The notes beneath the pieces were generated by a model. It was not told the DNA's origin. It saw only the letters and a list, made by a program, of their open reading frames with translations, and did not search any database. A program made the position numbers and the translations under genes. From Haemonchus contortus (Eukaryota > Nematoda > Chromadorea > Rhabditida > Trichostrongylidae): a stretch of 64,000 bases of DNA. This document shows, piece after piece, positions 47,373 through 59,500 of this stretch (within the stretch, counting starts at the first letter, position 1; each line of letters opens with the position of its first letter). The stretch lies in assembly GCA_000469685.2 (NCBI GenBank), contig LS997565.1, positions 15,745,235 to 15,809,234 on the forward strand. Direction: 5' to 3'.

Positions 47373-47570
47373 TGGCATCTTTCATAGTCCACGACCGGTC
47401 GCTCGTGAGATGGGTCCGCGGCCGGTCGCGCGACTGGTCGCTCGACTGATCGCGCGGGACCGTCCACGGCGGCACTCATAACTAGCGCGGCCTCCTCGAC
47501 CGATCGAGCGACCAGTCGCTAGCGACCGGCGACCAGTCACGCGACCGGTCGTGGACTATGAAAGATGCCA
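47373..47570. mobile_element. GC-rich MITE with CGGTCG-type palindromes
   Basis: The ends 'tggcatctttcatagtccac' (left) and its complement (right) extend into 'gaccggtcgc', giving inverted repeats of about 30 bases. The interior is built of repeated 'gaccggtcgc', 'gactggtcgc' and 'gaccgatcg' blocks, each close to palindromic, so the element can fold in many ways. Local GC content is far above the flanks. Confidence 0.75.
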
Positions 47571-49220
47571 CTGAGGACGGAAGCCGTTCTCAAAAAGTTT
47601 TGAAGTCCTTTACTTACAACTACTTCTGACTTGTTTTAACTAATTCTGCGGCTTTTAGCCAGAAGAAGCGCCACAGGACATGTTCCACCTTTACGACCAA
47701 TATTGGAGCAACAGCGATGTATGAATAATCACACTTACCCGAAACGAACTACTCTCACCTTCTTCCAAAGTTAGGTGGAGCGAGTTTTTGAGACAGGCGT
47801 CATTTGTAGATGGAAGACCGTGGAATGATCGTTCGTTCGTTACTGAACGTCACTAAACACTTAGCCTGGACTAACTGTAAGCGAGCTGGAACCGGATGCC
47901 TTCTTCCCGAAGTCAACAAAACTTTCAAAAAACAAACATCGTTTCAAAAGGGGAAGCTACCCAGTTAAAGGTTGCTACCATGGAGGGGGCAAACATGACC
48001 GTGTTGGTATACCAAGAAATTAACACGGTCTTACATGTTACTTCGTGTTCACCAAGGCAATGTAGGTTATAACGCCGCAAGAGGGTTGGGGCACGGAGCG
48101 GCGCAGTCTTCAACTATTCACAAAAGGTATTCACCTCACCCACCTCGGTGCTCCAACCCTCCTGAGGCTGAGTTAAAAAACTACATTCTGTGGCTGAAAC
48201 CGCATAAAAACACCCGTACGGCCAATGCCCATTCTCTTCTTCGTCTCTGATACAGTGCCAGTATAAAAAAGATCAACGCGTAGCACTGTGCTGCTTTCTT
48301 GTTATTCCGAAACTGTCAAATGTGCTCCTTTCCCTAACTACATTTTCACCACGAATAAAATTGGTCCTGACACGATTAGTAGCGTCACGGTAAAAGTAAG
48401 CGTTACGAAATAAACTTTGCGGTTTTGCATATGTCACAGTTTTTATCGCCGTTCACTTTATTTTCTCACTCCATATATATCCCTTTTATTTATATAACAG
48501 TAACTTGGTGTGTCAGTTTGTCGGTTTGTCTATCTGTCCGTCCGCAAAAGTTTATGATTACCATAAATGTGGTGACATGGAAGATGAGGCTCTATTCAGC
48601 ACTTCTTTATAAATAAACATTATTTTGGTGGATCGGTCAAGGGAATGGAGTGGGGTCAGTAATGTGAAGTGGGTACTTCAACACTGTGATTTCGATCTGC
48701 ACTGGCATTGTGCCAAGTGTGCTTATACAAGTTCGTGGGCGATAATGCAGGTGGAGGACCTCCGCTTTTTTTTCAACATTGAGCATAAGAGGAAATATAA
48801 GGATGGTAGCCGACTTTGCAAGCCCATAATGGTGCTCAGGACGTTCTTTGACGGGAAACATAATTTTTTCACCTAAGCCTTTGGAGGGAAGGTGCATCGG
48901 GGTGGGTGAGTCAATTGAGTGTTCAGTTCACACACCATCCTAACGTTTTGCCCCAGGTCTCACCCATCTCACCCTCCTCAGTGCTGTTCTCTGAGGCTAA
49001 TGTAGAGCTATATTCTTCGCCTAAACCTTCCTCAAGCATAAGTGAGGTCAGCCTCCTCTTCTTTGCACTAAGCTGACCCGACTGGTTTATAAACAGCAGT
49101 AATAGAAGACTAATCCGAAGACTACTTTCGCAGCACGAATATTTCTCATGGGGGCCATTTTCATGTGCCTTTTTTTCGTTATGAAAGCTTTTAAAATCAC
49201 TGAACACTTTTTATGCTTTT
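47571..49220. other. Intergenic, with a TCTG/CAGA-type tract
   Basis: At about 48510-48545 a 'gtcagtttgtcggtttgtct' tract resembles the repeat end at 36831. Frames on the minus strand (48637-48897 and 48923-49207) show no motif. Confidence 0.35.
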
Positions 49221-49229
49221 TATTCAGGT
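49220..49229 (+). promoter_or_regulatory. Probable spliced-leader acceptor of the HP1-like gene
   Basis: 'tttattcag' ends 29 bases before the ATG at 49259. Confidence 0.45.
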
Positions 49230-49258
49230 TGATCACCATCCTTCCTGAACATTGTGAA

Positions 49259-52200
49259 ATGGATTCTCCTGATGAAGGTAAGGATTGATTACTTGTCTGA
49301 CTCTTTAGTATTACGACTGCTCCAGTTGCTGTTCAGTGGCTGGTGGTTCGCATGAATGTGTGTAACAGTAGTTTTTCTACAAATCAAATGGTTTTATCAA
49401 GTCGGTCATTCCTACGTGACGGGTGAATGCGATTTATCGTACACCGCATATATTAGGAGGAAAATTTCTTCCGAACTTACTTTTTGAATGCAACAAGCAT
49501 TCACTTGGCGTTGATGCGTTTCGGTGACAGATTGAATCGTGTGGCATTCCAAGTACTCTGACCCAGCCGCCCTCATAACGAGGCTACATTAAATTACTTT
49601 CCTCTCGGTGTCTTCGTGATGAAAACATTGAATAATCATTTGAAGTAAGTTATTAACGCAGAATTGATGAGTAGCGTCGACAATCAGTGTTGGCGGCAAG
49701 TATAAATGCGTGTTTATAGCGTAAGTCATTAGTGTTTTTACTACAGGTGTCAGCGCTCTCAGCTAGAGTGGATTTTCGCCCTTCCATTAGCAGCGCTGTG
49801 ATTGCCTACTTTTATCGACGTATTTTAGGTTGTTGTTTAAATAGATTATTCCTTAAGTTGGAAAGCTAAAGGTTTTTATAGTATAGCATTGAGAAGCAGT
49901 TAGCAAAAAAAAATTAAAATCTGAGAACGCGCATGCCCCGTCAACTTTTAGGTTTACGGTTAACGGACCGTAATATCAAAACAAGTAAAATTTCGGTGGC
50001 TTACTTATTAGAAAATACTGCTACGTGCAATTCCATATACCGTTCATGGTTTTCGGTATAATTCACGGCCGGGTTGGCTGGTTACGAGTGATATTTGTGG
50101 AGCATAGGTAAAACGGAGAAGGAGAATGTTATAGGAAGCCAGGAAGGCAGCTGTGGAAATTGCTTGGTTGTTTGCGATCACACTGGGAGCAGTAAAATAA
50201 AAGGGTCAGAGAATTAAGTAGTTCTTTATGAGAGTTTCTAAAGTGCACTCGCTGTTTCACTTTCATCTGAAGTAAGGGAGGCATATGTATCTGTAGTTTG
50301 ATAAGTGAATCCCTTATGTCTGTCTGCCTAGGCTTAGGCCTGATAATATTTCCCTATCAAAAACGAGTGCGCTGCCAATGATGATTCTTCTGCCAGCAAG
50401 AGGTAGAAAAACTCTAAAACTTCGGGAAGGGCGAGGATTCTTCATTGATGCACTGTAGTGGGAGCCAGTTTGTAGAATCGTATGGATATCTCATATGTAA
50501 CTTTTTCTCTCGAACCAATATCTTCCAAGCGGAAGATGGTGAGTTGTTCTGTGGAAATGACTTTGTATTTTTAGAAGAGCGAGTGGCCTACATTGTCGAG
50601 AAAATCTTGGATTCTCGAAAAGTGAATGGCAAACGGGAGTATCTAATTCTATGGCAAGATTACGGGATCGAGGAAGCTACCTGGGAAAGCGATGAACATT
50701 GTGTTAGTATTGATTTTCAAAATGCGAAGCAGGAATAGGTTTCTCACTTGTCCTTTTGTTCTAACAATATATTTATTGAAGGATTGCCCCGATGCGATCG
50801 CTGCTTTCCATAAAGAAAGAAAGGCTGCTAAGGCCAAAAAATTACTCAGGTAGGATGGCTTTTTTTCGGGTGTTTTGTTTGTCTTACAATCAGTCAGATT
50901 AATCAGTTAAATTTCAATGAAATATTCAGAGATGGGTCAATTCTCAGCAAACATGCCTCGAAACAGCAAACGGAAAAGGTTCGTAAGTGAATCTGGAACG
51001 AATGTTACATAAAGTACTGATCTGATCGAATATGCTGTTTTGTGCTCAAATCATCGCTGTAGGTGAACTGCTTTGATAGTTATGCGTACTGTTCTGCCCG
51101 TGTTTACTAAGGCTGTTTTCCACACGGCTGTTCTCACTGTCATGCCTCCTTGAATTCTCGATTAGAATATTTCTCATCCGATTCCTTTTGCTCCCTGATT
51201 TTAGCCTCAGAAGCAAAGTTCGGTTAAATTTTGACATGTGTGGATTTTGTATCGTGTATAGTGATTGAGTTGCTTTGTCACTTTTAAAAGTTTCCAGAAA
51301 TACAATTATCTCTCAGGTGCTTACTACAGAAAAAGTGAATATCAAACAGAACGGTAATTCATCATATTTGGTTCCATCGGGTTGACTCAGCTTCAAAAAG
51401 TAGTAGTGAACTGCAAATTGTTCTCAAATAGATACCTACTCGTATGTCTACGTAGCATAAAGCATGGATATGAATCATGAATAGCGTGGCGTGTAGATCC
51501 AGGATGCTAAAAGTTACTGGTGGATGCCTACATGTCAGAAGTATAGGCTGGTTGCTGCAATGTAATTTCCCCTATAGATATTTGTTTTGATCATGTGTAA
51601 TGAATTTCTCATAGTGTCTAAAAGCTTATGCATTTTCTCAGAAGTAGATCCACATAGTCACATTTAACCGAACCTTGCTTTCAAGACGTTAGTACTTAAA
51701 CAACATGGGTTTTATCTATTCAAAACCACCATCGAATTTTCTTAATTTTAGTGTGACTTTGTCGGGGCTGCCAATGCTTTTAAAGCTAAGCTGTTACATT
51801 GAAAGGTCGTTGTTGAAATGGGGATTTAAACCACGTAAAGTTTAGTTCATGCATCGTAAAAGGCGTCAGCTGCTTGTGCACAAAAAGAAACGCTTATCTG
51901 TCAACTAGGCTTCACTTAAACTTCTTTAGTCCCATCGACTTATGCGAATTTTCAAGAAAATACTAGAAAATATCGGTAGAATCTGGTAAATATGAAATAA
52001 TTCATAGATAGGAAGCTAGGTGTTGATTGACTGTAAAATATTTGTAGGAATGGTCGCGTAGATTTCAGCCGTACTTTCTACTTCGAAAGTACTCACGGGC
52101 ATTCCTGAGCATGCTTAGTTTTGTATTATGTGCATAAAACTAGTGCCCCTTAAACATTCATGGGTTAAAATATCCCAAGGCACACGCTCGAAACCGTCGG

Positions 52201-53367
52201 TAGGTGAAAATTGGTCTTGAAAAATCAAGTCGTAAAATAGGGGTGTCAGTTTACTTTTCCTAGAAAATCGTTGATGCCTTCCCTTTTCAATATATTTCGT
52301 TGCGATCGAATATCGTTGAGTAAGTGCATTATTGTGATAGCGTTATCAGTCGCAAGGGCAACGTCAATTAAATGCTTTTTTGGAAGAACACTCACCACGG
52401 TCATACTATACATGCAGTAAATCTGCGTGACTTGTCTGCCTGTTCGGGCATACTCTGGCACCCGCTGCTGACACCTCTCTGAGGAGAGCATACCTCACCA
52501 TTCCATGAGCAGTGGTAACTGGTTACCGCTATCTGTTGTAATTTGGATTTTTAGTGGTTTTTTTCTCTAGAGTTTTCTTACCGGGCTTAACACTACTCAG
52601 AGGATTATCGATACACTCCTGCTACATTATTACCCATGTCATTATCCAACTTGCCACTTGCTAAGAATTCACGACGTCAAACAGAAGTAAGTAAAGACTT
52701 GTGAGTACTCGACAAAAAGGTAAGCTTGTGACGAGGTATTTAGGGTAGTGATAGGGAAGTAGAAGTGGTGAGGGAAAAACATAGCATTTTGCCTTCTTTG
52801 TTCTGATCATTAATCAAGTGGATTCACTGGCTTATGTGAATTCCGATAGAGCTTCCTGCCACTGCAGACTGAGTTTCTGGGTGATTCATTTCGATATCTT
52901 TGGAAAAAATCCTTATGCGACTATATGATTAGTGAAAATTCACAAAATAGGTTTTACGGTAATAAAACTGTTCGAATTTCTCGTGACTATACTCAAGGTC
53001 CGCGCAATGCTCAAAGAGCACGTGGAGGAAATGCTCATCACTTATGGTTTTGTTTTCAGATGCCAAGTGATAAGAGTAAATCTACTCGAACTACTGGGCA
53101 TATAAAAGTTCCTCTAGTCAAGCATGGTGAGTATAATGTATTTTCTATGTTATTCCTATTTTATGATTTGTTTTATATGAAGAAGATGTGGCGTCAGGTA
53201 AAACGAAGAAGTATTTGATTGAGCGCGGAAGGAAGATCGAGGCGATACTCGGAGTGAATAAAGATGGCGATGATCTCATGTATATGGTGCGATACAAAGG
53301 TCCTGAACCACAACATCACAGATCTGAGTTTGTGCCATCGTCGGTTTTGCGACGTGTTGCTTTAGAG
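49259..53367 (+). CDS. HP1-like chromodomain and chromoshadow protein, 3' end unresolved
   Basis: HP1 proteins bind methylated histone H3 Lys9 and dimerise through the chromoshadow domain to form heterochromatin. My exons are 49259-49277, 50575-50702, 50782-50849, 50930-50978, 51317-51353, 52601-52686, 53060-53126 and 53183-53367. All phases agree and code 213 residues, without the end. The chromodomain (about residues 11-62) reads 'AYIVEKILDSRKVNGKREYL', then 'ILWQDYGIEEATW' and 'DCPDAIAAFHKERK'. The three cage aromatics (Tyr 12, Trp 33, Tyr 36) are present. A linker rich in Lys, Ser and Thr follows. The chromoshadow start is 'KIEAILGVNKDGDDLMYMVR', then 'EFVPSSVLRR'. The final helix of that domain should lie beyond 53367. 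A weak candidate exon near 54593 begins EVRSYFSFYA. The linker exons rest on phase alone. C. elegans relatives are hpl-1 and hpl-2. Confidence 0.8.
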
Positions 53368-53369
53368 GT

Positions 53370-54940
53370 AGAGTTTTTTCTGGCATTACCTTGATGTTGA
53401 GATTACCGCCAAACCGTTTGTTTTTTTTGGTGATGTGGAACATAGAATTCATCCATTCACTCTAAGTGGAAGTGCATCTATTAGACTTACTTATTACTCC
53501 TTACTTGTTGCTAGCGGTAGCGCGATACGGGGCACAAGAGAACATCGAGAACTGGCTGTCGACGTATCGCAAATGACTTATCGTAATAAAGTTCGACCTA
53601 AAGTTTGTTTAGACCCCTTTGATTTCCTAACACTTCTACACCTACACGATGTTTCGTTTTGACGCATCAATGCAAGAAAAATAAGGAAATAGTATCTGAA
53701 GAAGCCCATGACTGAGTACGACGTAATGGCTCCATGTTTTCGGAAACGTTAACTTTTCAAAAGGACGCTAACCACTCAAAGATGTCTTGGAAGGGTAAAT
53801 AGTTAGCTCTCAAGATTGCTAGAGAGTTCTTATATCAGATACCCTAACTAACGACCTTGTGACACTGGTCCTCAAGTGGAATGCATACAACATGACCCAG
53901 GGCTATATGCCGGCTGAACGGTGCCTTCTGCGTACTTAGCTTAGCGTTATCTGTTACGCCAGAACAGTTTTTGGCTAGTCAAAGCGGTAGATTATTCGAA
54001 ATCTTGTTCATTTGGACGGTCATGGGTACTCCTCGTAGATGGTCGTAGTGCATCATTTCGCAATATTACAGTTATGCGAATGTGAAGAAAGGAATTTCGG
54101 TAAAAGATAGGAACAGATTTAGAATCTAAGCTTTGTATTGAAGTAGGTGTTAAAATCGTGTCCAACTTCGCCTTTGAGTTGATCAGACACGCGTTGAACT
54201 AATTCTAGCAAAATGTAGGAAATTTCCCCAAGGCTATAGATTTTTGATTTATGACATTGACGGATCGCATTACAGGATTTTGTTAATTCGCTCGAGGAAT
54301 TCGCCATGGTGAATGGTCCTTTCATGCAAATGTGAAGGTAAGGCTCTTACTTGAAAATCACTTTTTCAATACTCCAAACCGCCTCATGAATTTGGAACAT
54401 CGTCTCTTGTAGATCGATTGATTCTGCACATGATAGGAGTTCCCAGAGATTGGGTACCTGCTTCCTTGTACCTCTATTTTTTTGTTATCATCAGAGATCT
54501 GCCTCTCGTATATGTACGCATTTTCAAAGTTTCACTTATCAATAGTCTTCGAATTTTGTGCGATGGTTTTTTTCTGACCAGCCGGAAAGACTGTGCAGGA
54601 GGTTCGAAGTTATTTCTCATTTTATGCCAGTTTTTTACGCCTTTGTATTGTTATCCTCTGTCTGGAAGTCTACTGTACATTTGTTCTGATTTCAATCGTT
54701 ATTGTTTTTCTTTTGTACTTTTTGTGTATTTTTTTGTTGAATGCATGCATTTGTATCTTTATTGTTACAGGATTTCTGTAATGAAGATCTGTTTATCTTT
54801 TGGTACTAGCCGGAAAACCGCGCGTTCAGAGCGAGGTTCACAGGCGTGCACAGTCGCCTACCTACGAAATCTTATGCGTAATCTCCGAAAGAACAACATG
54901 CAAAATTGTTTCACGAACTTGATCGTGCCGGTTTAATGCA
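53370..54940 (+). other. Region holding the unplaced end of the HP1-like gene
   Basis: No exon with a clear chromoshadow C-terminal helix was found. Two acceptor-like sites before 'ccggaaa' (about 54578 and 54810) lead into different frames. The frame at 54418-54936 is hydrophobic and AT-driven, and I do not believe it. Confidence 0.3.
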
Positions 54941-54948
54941 TCATGCAT

Positions 54949-55009
54949 GCAGACAAGAGTGACGTAAAACCGATCCCCTGCAGACAAGAGTTACGTAAAC
55001 CGATTCAGG
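54949..55009 (+). promoter_or_regulatory. Tandem 30-base promoter repeat of the second collagen gene
   Basis: Two adjacent units share 'gcagacaagag', then 'acgtaaa' and 'ccgat', and end 10 bases before the TATA box. Position and duplication suggest a doubled transcription-factor site. The factor is unknown. Confidence 0.5.
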
Positions 55010-55018
55010 TCCTCTCTG

Positions 55019-55026
55019 TATATAAG
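55019..55026 (+). promoter_or_regulatory. TATA box of the second collagen gene
   Basis: 'tatataag' lies 44 bases upstream of the ATG at 55063, matching the spacing in the paralogue. Confidence 0.65.
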
Positions 55027-55062
55027 CCATGGGGAGATGACTCCTCAAGGAGCCCGTCTGGA

Positions 55063-56032
55063 ATGGAGATTGAACAGCGCATTAAAGCCTATCGCTTCGT
55101 CTCATATGCTGCTGTCACATTCTCCGTGGTTGCTGTTCTTTCTGTCTGCCTTACTCTGCCAATGGTTTACAATTATGTGAATCATGTAAAGCGTCAGATT
55201 AACATTGATATTACCTTCTGTCAGAGAACTGCTAAAGATATTTGGTCAGAAGTCAGTCATCTTGATGTACTTCCCTCTTCAAACAGGACTGCTCGTCAGG
55301 CATATGCTGGTGATGACGCTGGCGTAGGTGATTACCAATCTGGAGGAGGTGGATGCAGCGGATGTTGTCTTCCAGGTCCTCCTGGACCTGCTGGAACTCC
55401 CGGCAAACCTGGTCGCAACGGTAAACCCGGAGCTCCTGGATTACCAGGCAACCCCGGTCGTCCACCTCAAGCACCGTGCAACCCAATTACGCCACCTCCT
55501 TGCAAACCTTGCCCTGCTGGGCCTCCTGGACCACCCGGTCCTCTTGGGCCTCCTGGAGATGCTGGTCCTGATGGTCAACCTGGTCAGCCTGGTAACGCTG
55601 GAAGCCCTGGTTCACCTGGCCCCAAAGGACCTCCCGGTGCGGACGGACAACCTGGAGCAGCAGGAGCACCTGGTCAACCAGGATCAGACGCTTACTCAGA
55701 GCCAATCGTTCCTGGAGAACCTGGACCCGCTGGAGCACCTGGACTACAAGGACCACCTGGACCCGACGGGCAACCAGGAGTCGATGGACAGCCTGGTAAG
55801 TTTTTTCCCCGACAGTTATGTAAACATGCTGTGTTCCCCGGTTATTGATGCTATTTCAGGACAACCTGGACCTAAAGGGCCTCCCGGACCTGATGGGCAA
55901 CCTGGCGCTGATGGAAATCCCGGTCCACCAGGTAATCCTGGAGAACATGGAGATGCTGGCGAAAGAGGAATTTGTCCCAAATACTGTGCCATTGACGGAG
56001 GAGTCTTCTTTGAAGACGGTACTCGACGTTAA
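55063..56032 (+). CDS. Cuticle collagen (301 residues), copy 2
   Basis: A secreted structural collagen of the cuticle. Exons are 55063-55795 and 55860-56032 with a 64-base intron, coding 301 residues. The ATG at 55063 (MEIEQRI) is preferred to upstream ones at 54943 and 55030, which lie upstream of or too close to the TATA box. The layout: hydrophobic segment '[18 protein letters not shown]'; processing motif 'SNRTARQAY'; 'GCSGCC'; a Gly-X-Y block broken by '[13 protein letters not shown]'; a longer Gly-X-Y block with a break at 'SDAYSEPIV'; C-terminus '[19 protein letters not shown]'. Exon lengths (733 and 173 bases) are identical to copy 1 at 32245-33216, so the two are recent paralogues in opposite orientation. 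Differences cluster just after the processing site and in the X-Y positions. Confidence 0.96.
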
Positions 56033-56506
56033 ATTTCTCCTAGTTGTCTGTACATTCCGCAGTGCTCAGCAATAGCTTTATAAATGCTTTCTTTCGCATT
56101 CGTTCACAATCGCATTGATAGAAATATTCAATTATTCAAAATTTTATTCATCAAATGTATAGAAATATATATAATATCAAGAAAAATACACGCCTCTGCC
56201 TAGGCTATTTCGTTAATAACGCGGTAATTTGCTGAAGCCGATCAGTTTTAGAGCAGCTTTGCGTTCACGAAATGGCCTAATGAATTTCCAAATTAATTGG
56301 CACCAAAAAGCGAGAAAGCAACTGAGTTTGTGCGAAAATAAAGCAAAAATTTGGTTAGTCAAAACTACAATTAAATACATTCTGAGCGACGGCTGCCCAT
56401 CGACTAGAGAGAGGGCCCAATGGCGAAGGCAATCGACGCCAAATCGGACGAGTACAATCGTATTCTGTTCAACGGAATTGACAGAGCAATTGAGCAATAA
56501 TGTCGT

Positions 56507-59500
56507 TCAAAAGGCTTTTTCCTGAGTATTTTCTGTAGATTTGGTTACCTGAAATAGTCAAATTAGGAATGTAAGTGTACAAAAATAAGTGCCCAGTGAC
56601 TCCTGGTCTTCGATGAATCTACTCTGCTTACCCTGATAATGGTATCCTTGACGGACTGTTTGTCCTGTTTCCTGGTTTTCCCTCTGATTGATGTAAGCAG
56701 CATTTCTTTGAAGGATGGATTGAGCCACGCATACAGAATTGGATTCGCTACATTAGTCGTCATTGAGATGCTGCAATCAGAGATTCATATCTGTGTAAAG
56801 CTATTAGGTGTAAAAGAGTGCTATTTTCAAGAAAAGTCTAGCATATTGCTGGTACAGCATTCTAAGTATATGAACTGGTTTGATTTCTATGCATGACAGA
56901 CCAGAAAACGTGTACTAGAAAATTTCCAGGAAACTGGGCTCACAGGCGCAACAGGAGGTCAACTATGAGTGATTTTGCATGGCCCATACCCCGCGAGGAC
57001 ATCGAAATGGGACTCGTACTGTTAGAGTCTCGTCAAAAACGAAAGGCTCTCTCAGTGGCTGTATGTTATGAAGTAGAATGTTACCCCCTCCTCTGTCCCC
57101 TGACCGTTAAAACTACCGCTGGACACCAGTGCATTTGACAGGAGTGGGTGGAAATCACTGTAAAGGCTTAGTTCACGATAATTTTGAGGTGTCCGGACGA
57201 GTTTTAGACGTGTCGTAGAAGCTGTAGAGATTGACCATTCGCAGCGGGACACACTGGTTGTACGCAGACAGCCTACTGTAGCCACTGGCACCTACATTTG
57301 GACAGCTCGATTAAATACCCTTTCCTTGCAACTATTGTCGTCACATTTTCGTCCAACCCCTGATTTAACTACTGTTTGACACCTTTTATCTCTTTAACTA
57401 CGACAAATTTCCCGTTTTTTCCTCTTTCGCATAATTCTGGACTATCACTTCCATTACTCGTCTGAAAAGTAGATACCCCAAAATTATCGTGTACTAAGCC
57501 TCTAACTACTGATAAGCACGAATAGATAGATGATAGTAATAGTACACATATAATTAACTGAAACTCACAGGTGTGCAATCATTGAAACGATGTACGTGTT
57601 GTCGCTCTCGCCATTGTGAAAGAACGCTTCATCGTACTCGATAATCAGAGTGTAGACATTATGTGGAAGCCAAGTGAAACCAAACAGCAACACCTAAAGA
57701 TCACATCGTCGATTGGAGCGAATCAAGCCTTCGATCACCGTTTTTTGGAAGCTACGCATAAATGGTAATACATTCTACGAAAACAACTGGAACTTTGCTC
57801 TTATACCCAGTACCCACGCCCGGACACTTATCGAATTATCATGGGATAAGTAATCGTGCGATGTTAAAGATGAGCCTTCAAAAATGTGTTCAAATACTCA
57901 CCATGGAGGCGAGAATGGTGGTCGTCCGTCTCTGGGAAGCTAGTACCGACAGACGCTGTTGCTCTTCCAATGTGACTGTATGCGCTCCATTCTCCTAAAT
58001 ATTGGGAGGTCTTAAAACTCGGCATTCACAAGGGGCGACAAGAAAAGGGAAAGAAAAATGTATTTTAGAGAGAGCTCCAGGCACCTGAGTATGGTGTTTT
58101 TGAATTAGCCAGATGAGCCTATCAGGATGGGAACCCCAATCTAATCTGCCTCACCAAAATGATTAAATGCGTAGAGTGTGTAAAATAAAGTATGGCGGAA
58201 ATGTTGGAGCACGAAAACGAATTTCTATATTATTAACAAAAAGAAATGGATCGAGCCGCACAGCCCCATACTATGCAATCCTGATTGGTCTTTGAGTGAG
58301 TTTATTTTCGCACATCTATGGAGTTTAAGAAGCTACTCTGCCTCAAATGCTCTCATCATCTACTACTTTACCACTACCAACCAACGAAAGGAGAACTTTA
58401 GCGGTGGCCACCCGATGTACAAGTCAGCACTTCTATCCCCCCGAGTCTGGTTCCAATTAACCGATTTCGAAGGGATGGAAGGCTTGGTTGGCGTAGGGGA
58501 TGTCGATTCGGGATCCGAACTGGGGACTATGGGTGTGGGTGTGATAGTGTGCCACTTGATGCTATACCACCTTCGCCCACGTAGAAATATGCCAGTTATA
58601 GTTTATAAGTAGGCTGTATGCCGCTCCTAATAAACTCATTGGTACACATACCAAACCCTGTGGATTAAACGATAATGAACGATAACGAAAAAGGGATGAC
58701 TCAGAAGAACCCCTATCGGGCTTCATAAGTCAGGATTAAGATCAATTGAAGACATCCCTAGTTCTTTTGGATGTCATAAAATCACGTGTTACTACGGCGG
58801 GATTAGTAGGAAGCTGAGAGGGTACTAAAGAGCATTTCCGATTAGCCCTCTGCGCTCGGCCAACTCCCGAACATGAACCTTGGTGGCAACCATGCACAGG
58901 AAATGGGTCGTCTCTGTAGAGCAGAAGCAGTAAACAAAAAAGCATTTAGAATGAGTAAAACGAACGGTTTTCGCTGATGGGGAAGAGTTCCCGACGGCGC
59001 TTTCGAGCAGCTGCGATCGTTCACTGAGTTTTTTCAGTTTCGACTCGGTCCTGGAAGAATGAAAAATTAGCACATGAAATCAGAAAAAATATCTATTTTT
59101 CTCCTAATTCGGGTAGATGTCCATATTTGCGAGACATCCAGAGAATGCCCTTACCTTTCGCGTAGTCTTGCGAATATAGTATAGTAGCATACAGCCATTG
59201 TGGCGAACGGAAGTATAAACTGCATTACCAACACCATCAAAGCGTAACCCTTACGCACTTCCGGAAGAGGCCATTTTTCGGTACAAAACTAAAATTGGAA
59301 CTGTTGGAAGTAGCACACAAACGACTTTCTTTGGGAAAATTACGTAAATATTGGAGGCTTCTTGGGAGGCGGGGGACGGAAAACTCAGAAAGAGACAGAA
59401 GAGAGTGAAAAATCGGATATTTGCTGTTTTGACTTACCTCTCCACATAGGCCACCTATACGGACCACGTCCATGTACCATCCATATGGCATACAGACGAG

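Noticed and set aside
54418..54936. 172-codon hydrophobic frame before the second collagen
   Set aside because: AT- and T-rich sequence gives long hydrophobic frames by chance. There is no motif, and it conflicts with splice signals at both ends.
54943..55062. Upstream in-frame start extending the second collagen by 40 residues
   Set aside because: The TATA box at 55019 lies inside the extension, and the paralogue starts at the equivalent of 55063.
58825..59073. Continuous minus frame joining receptor exons 6 and 7 without an intron
   Set aside because: The read-through gives a poor loop and a stop before TM6. A 48-base intron (58914-58961) with matching phases gives TTHFLCMVATK leading into TM6.
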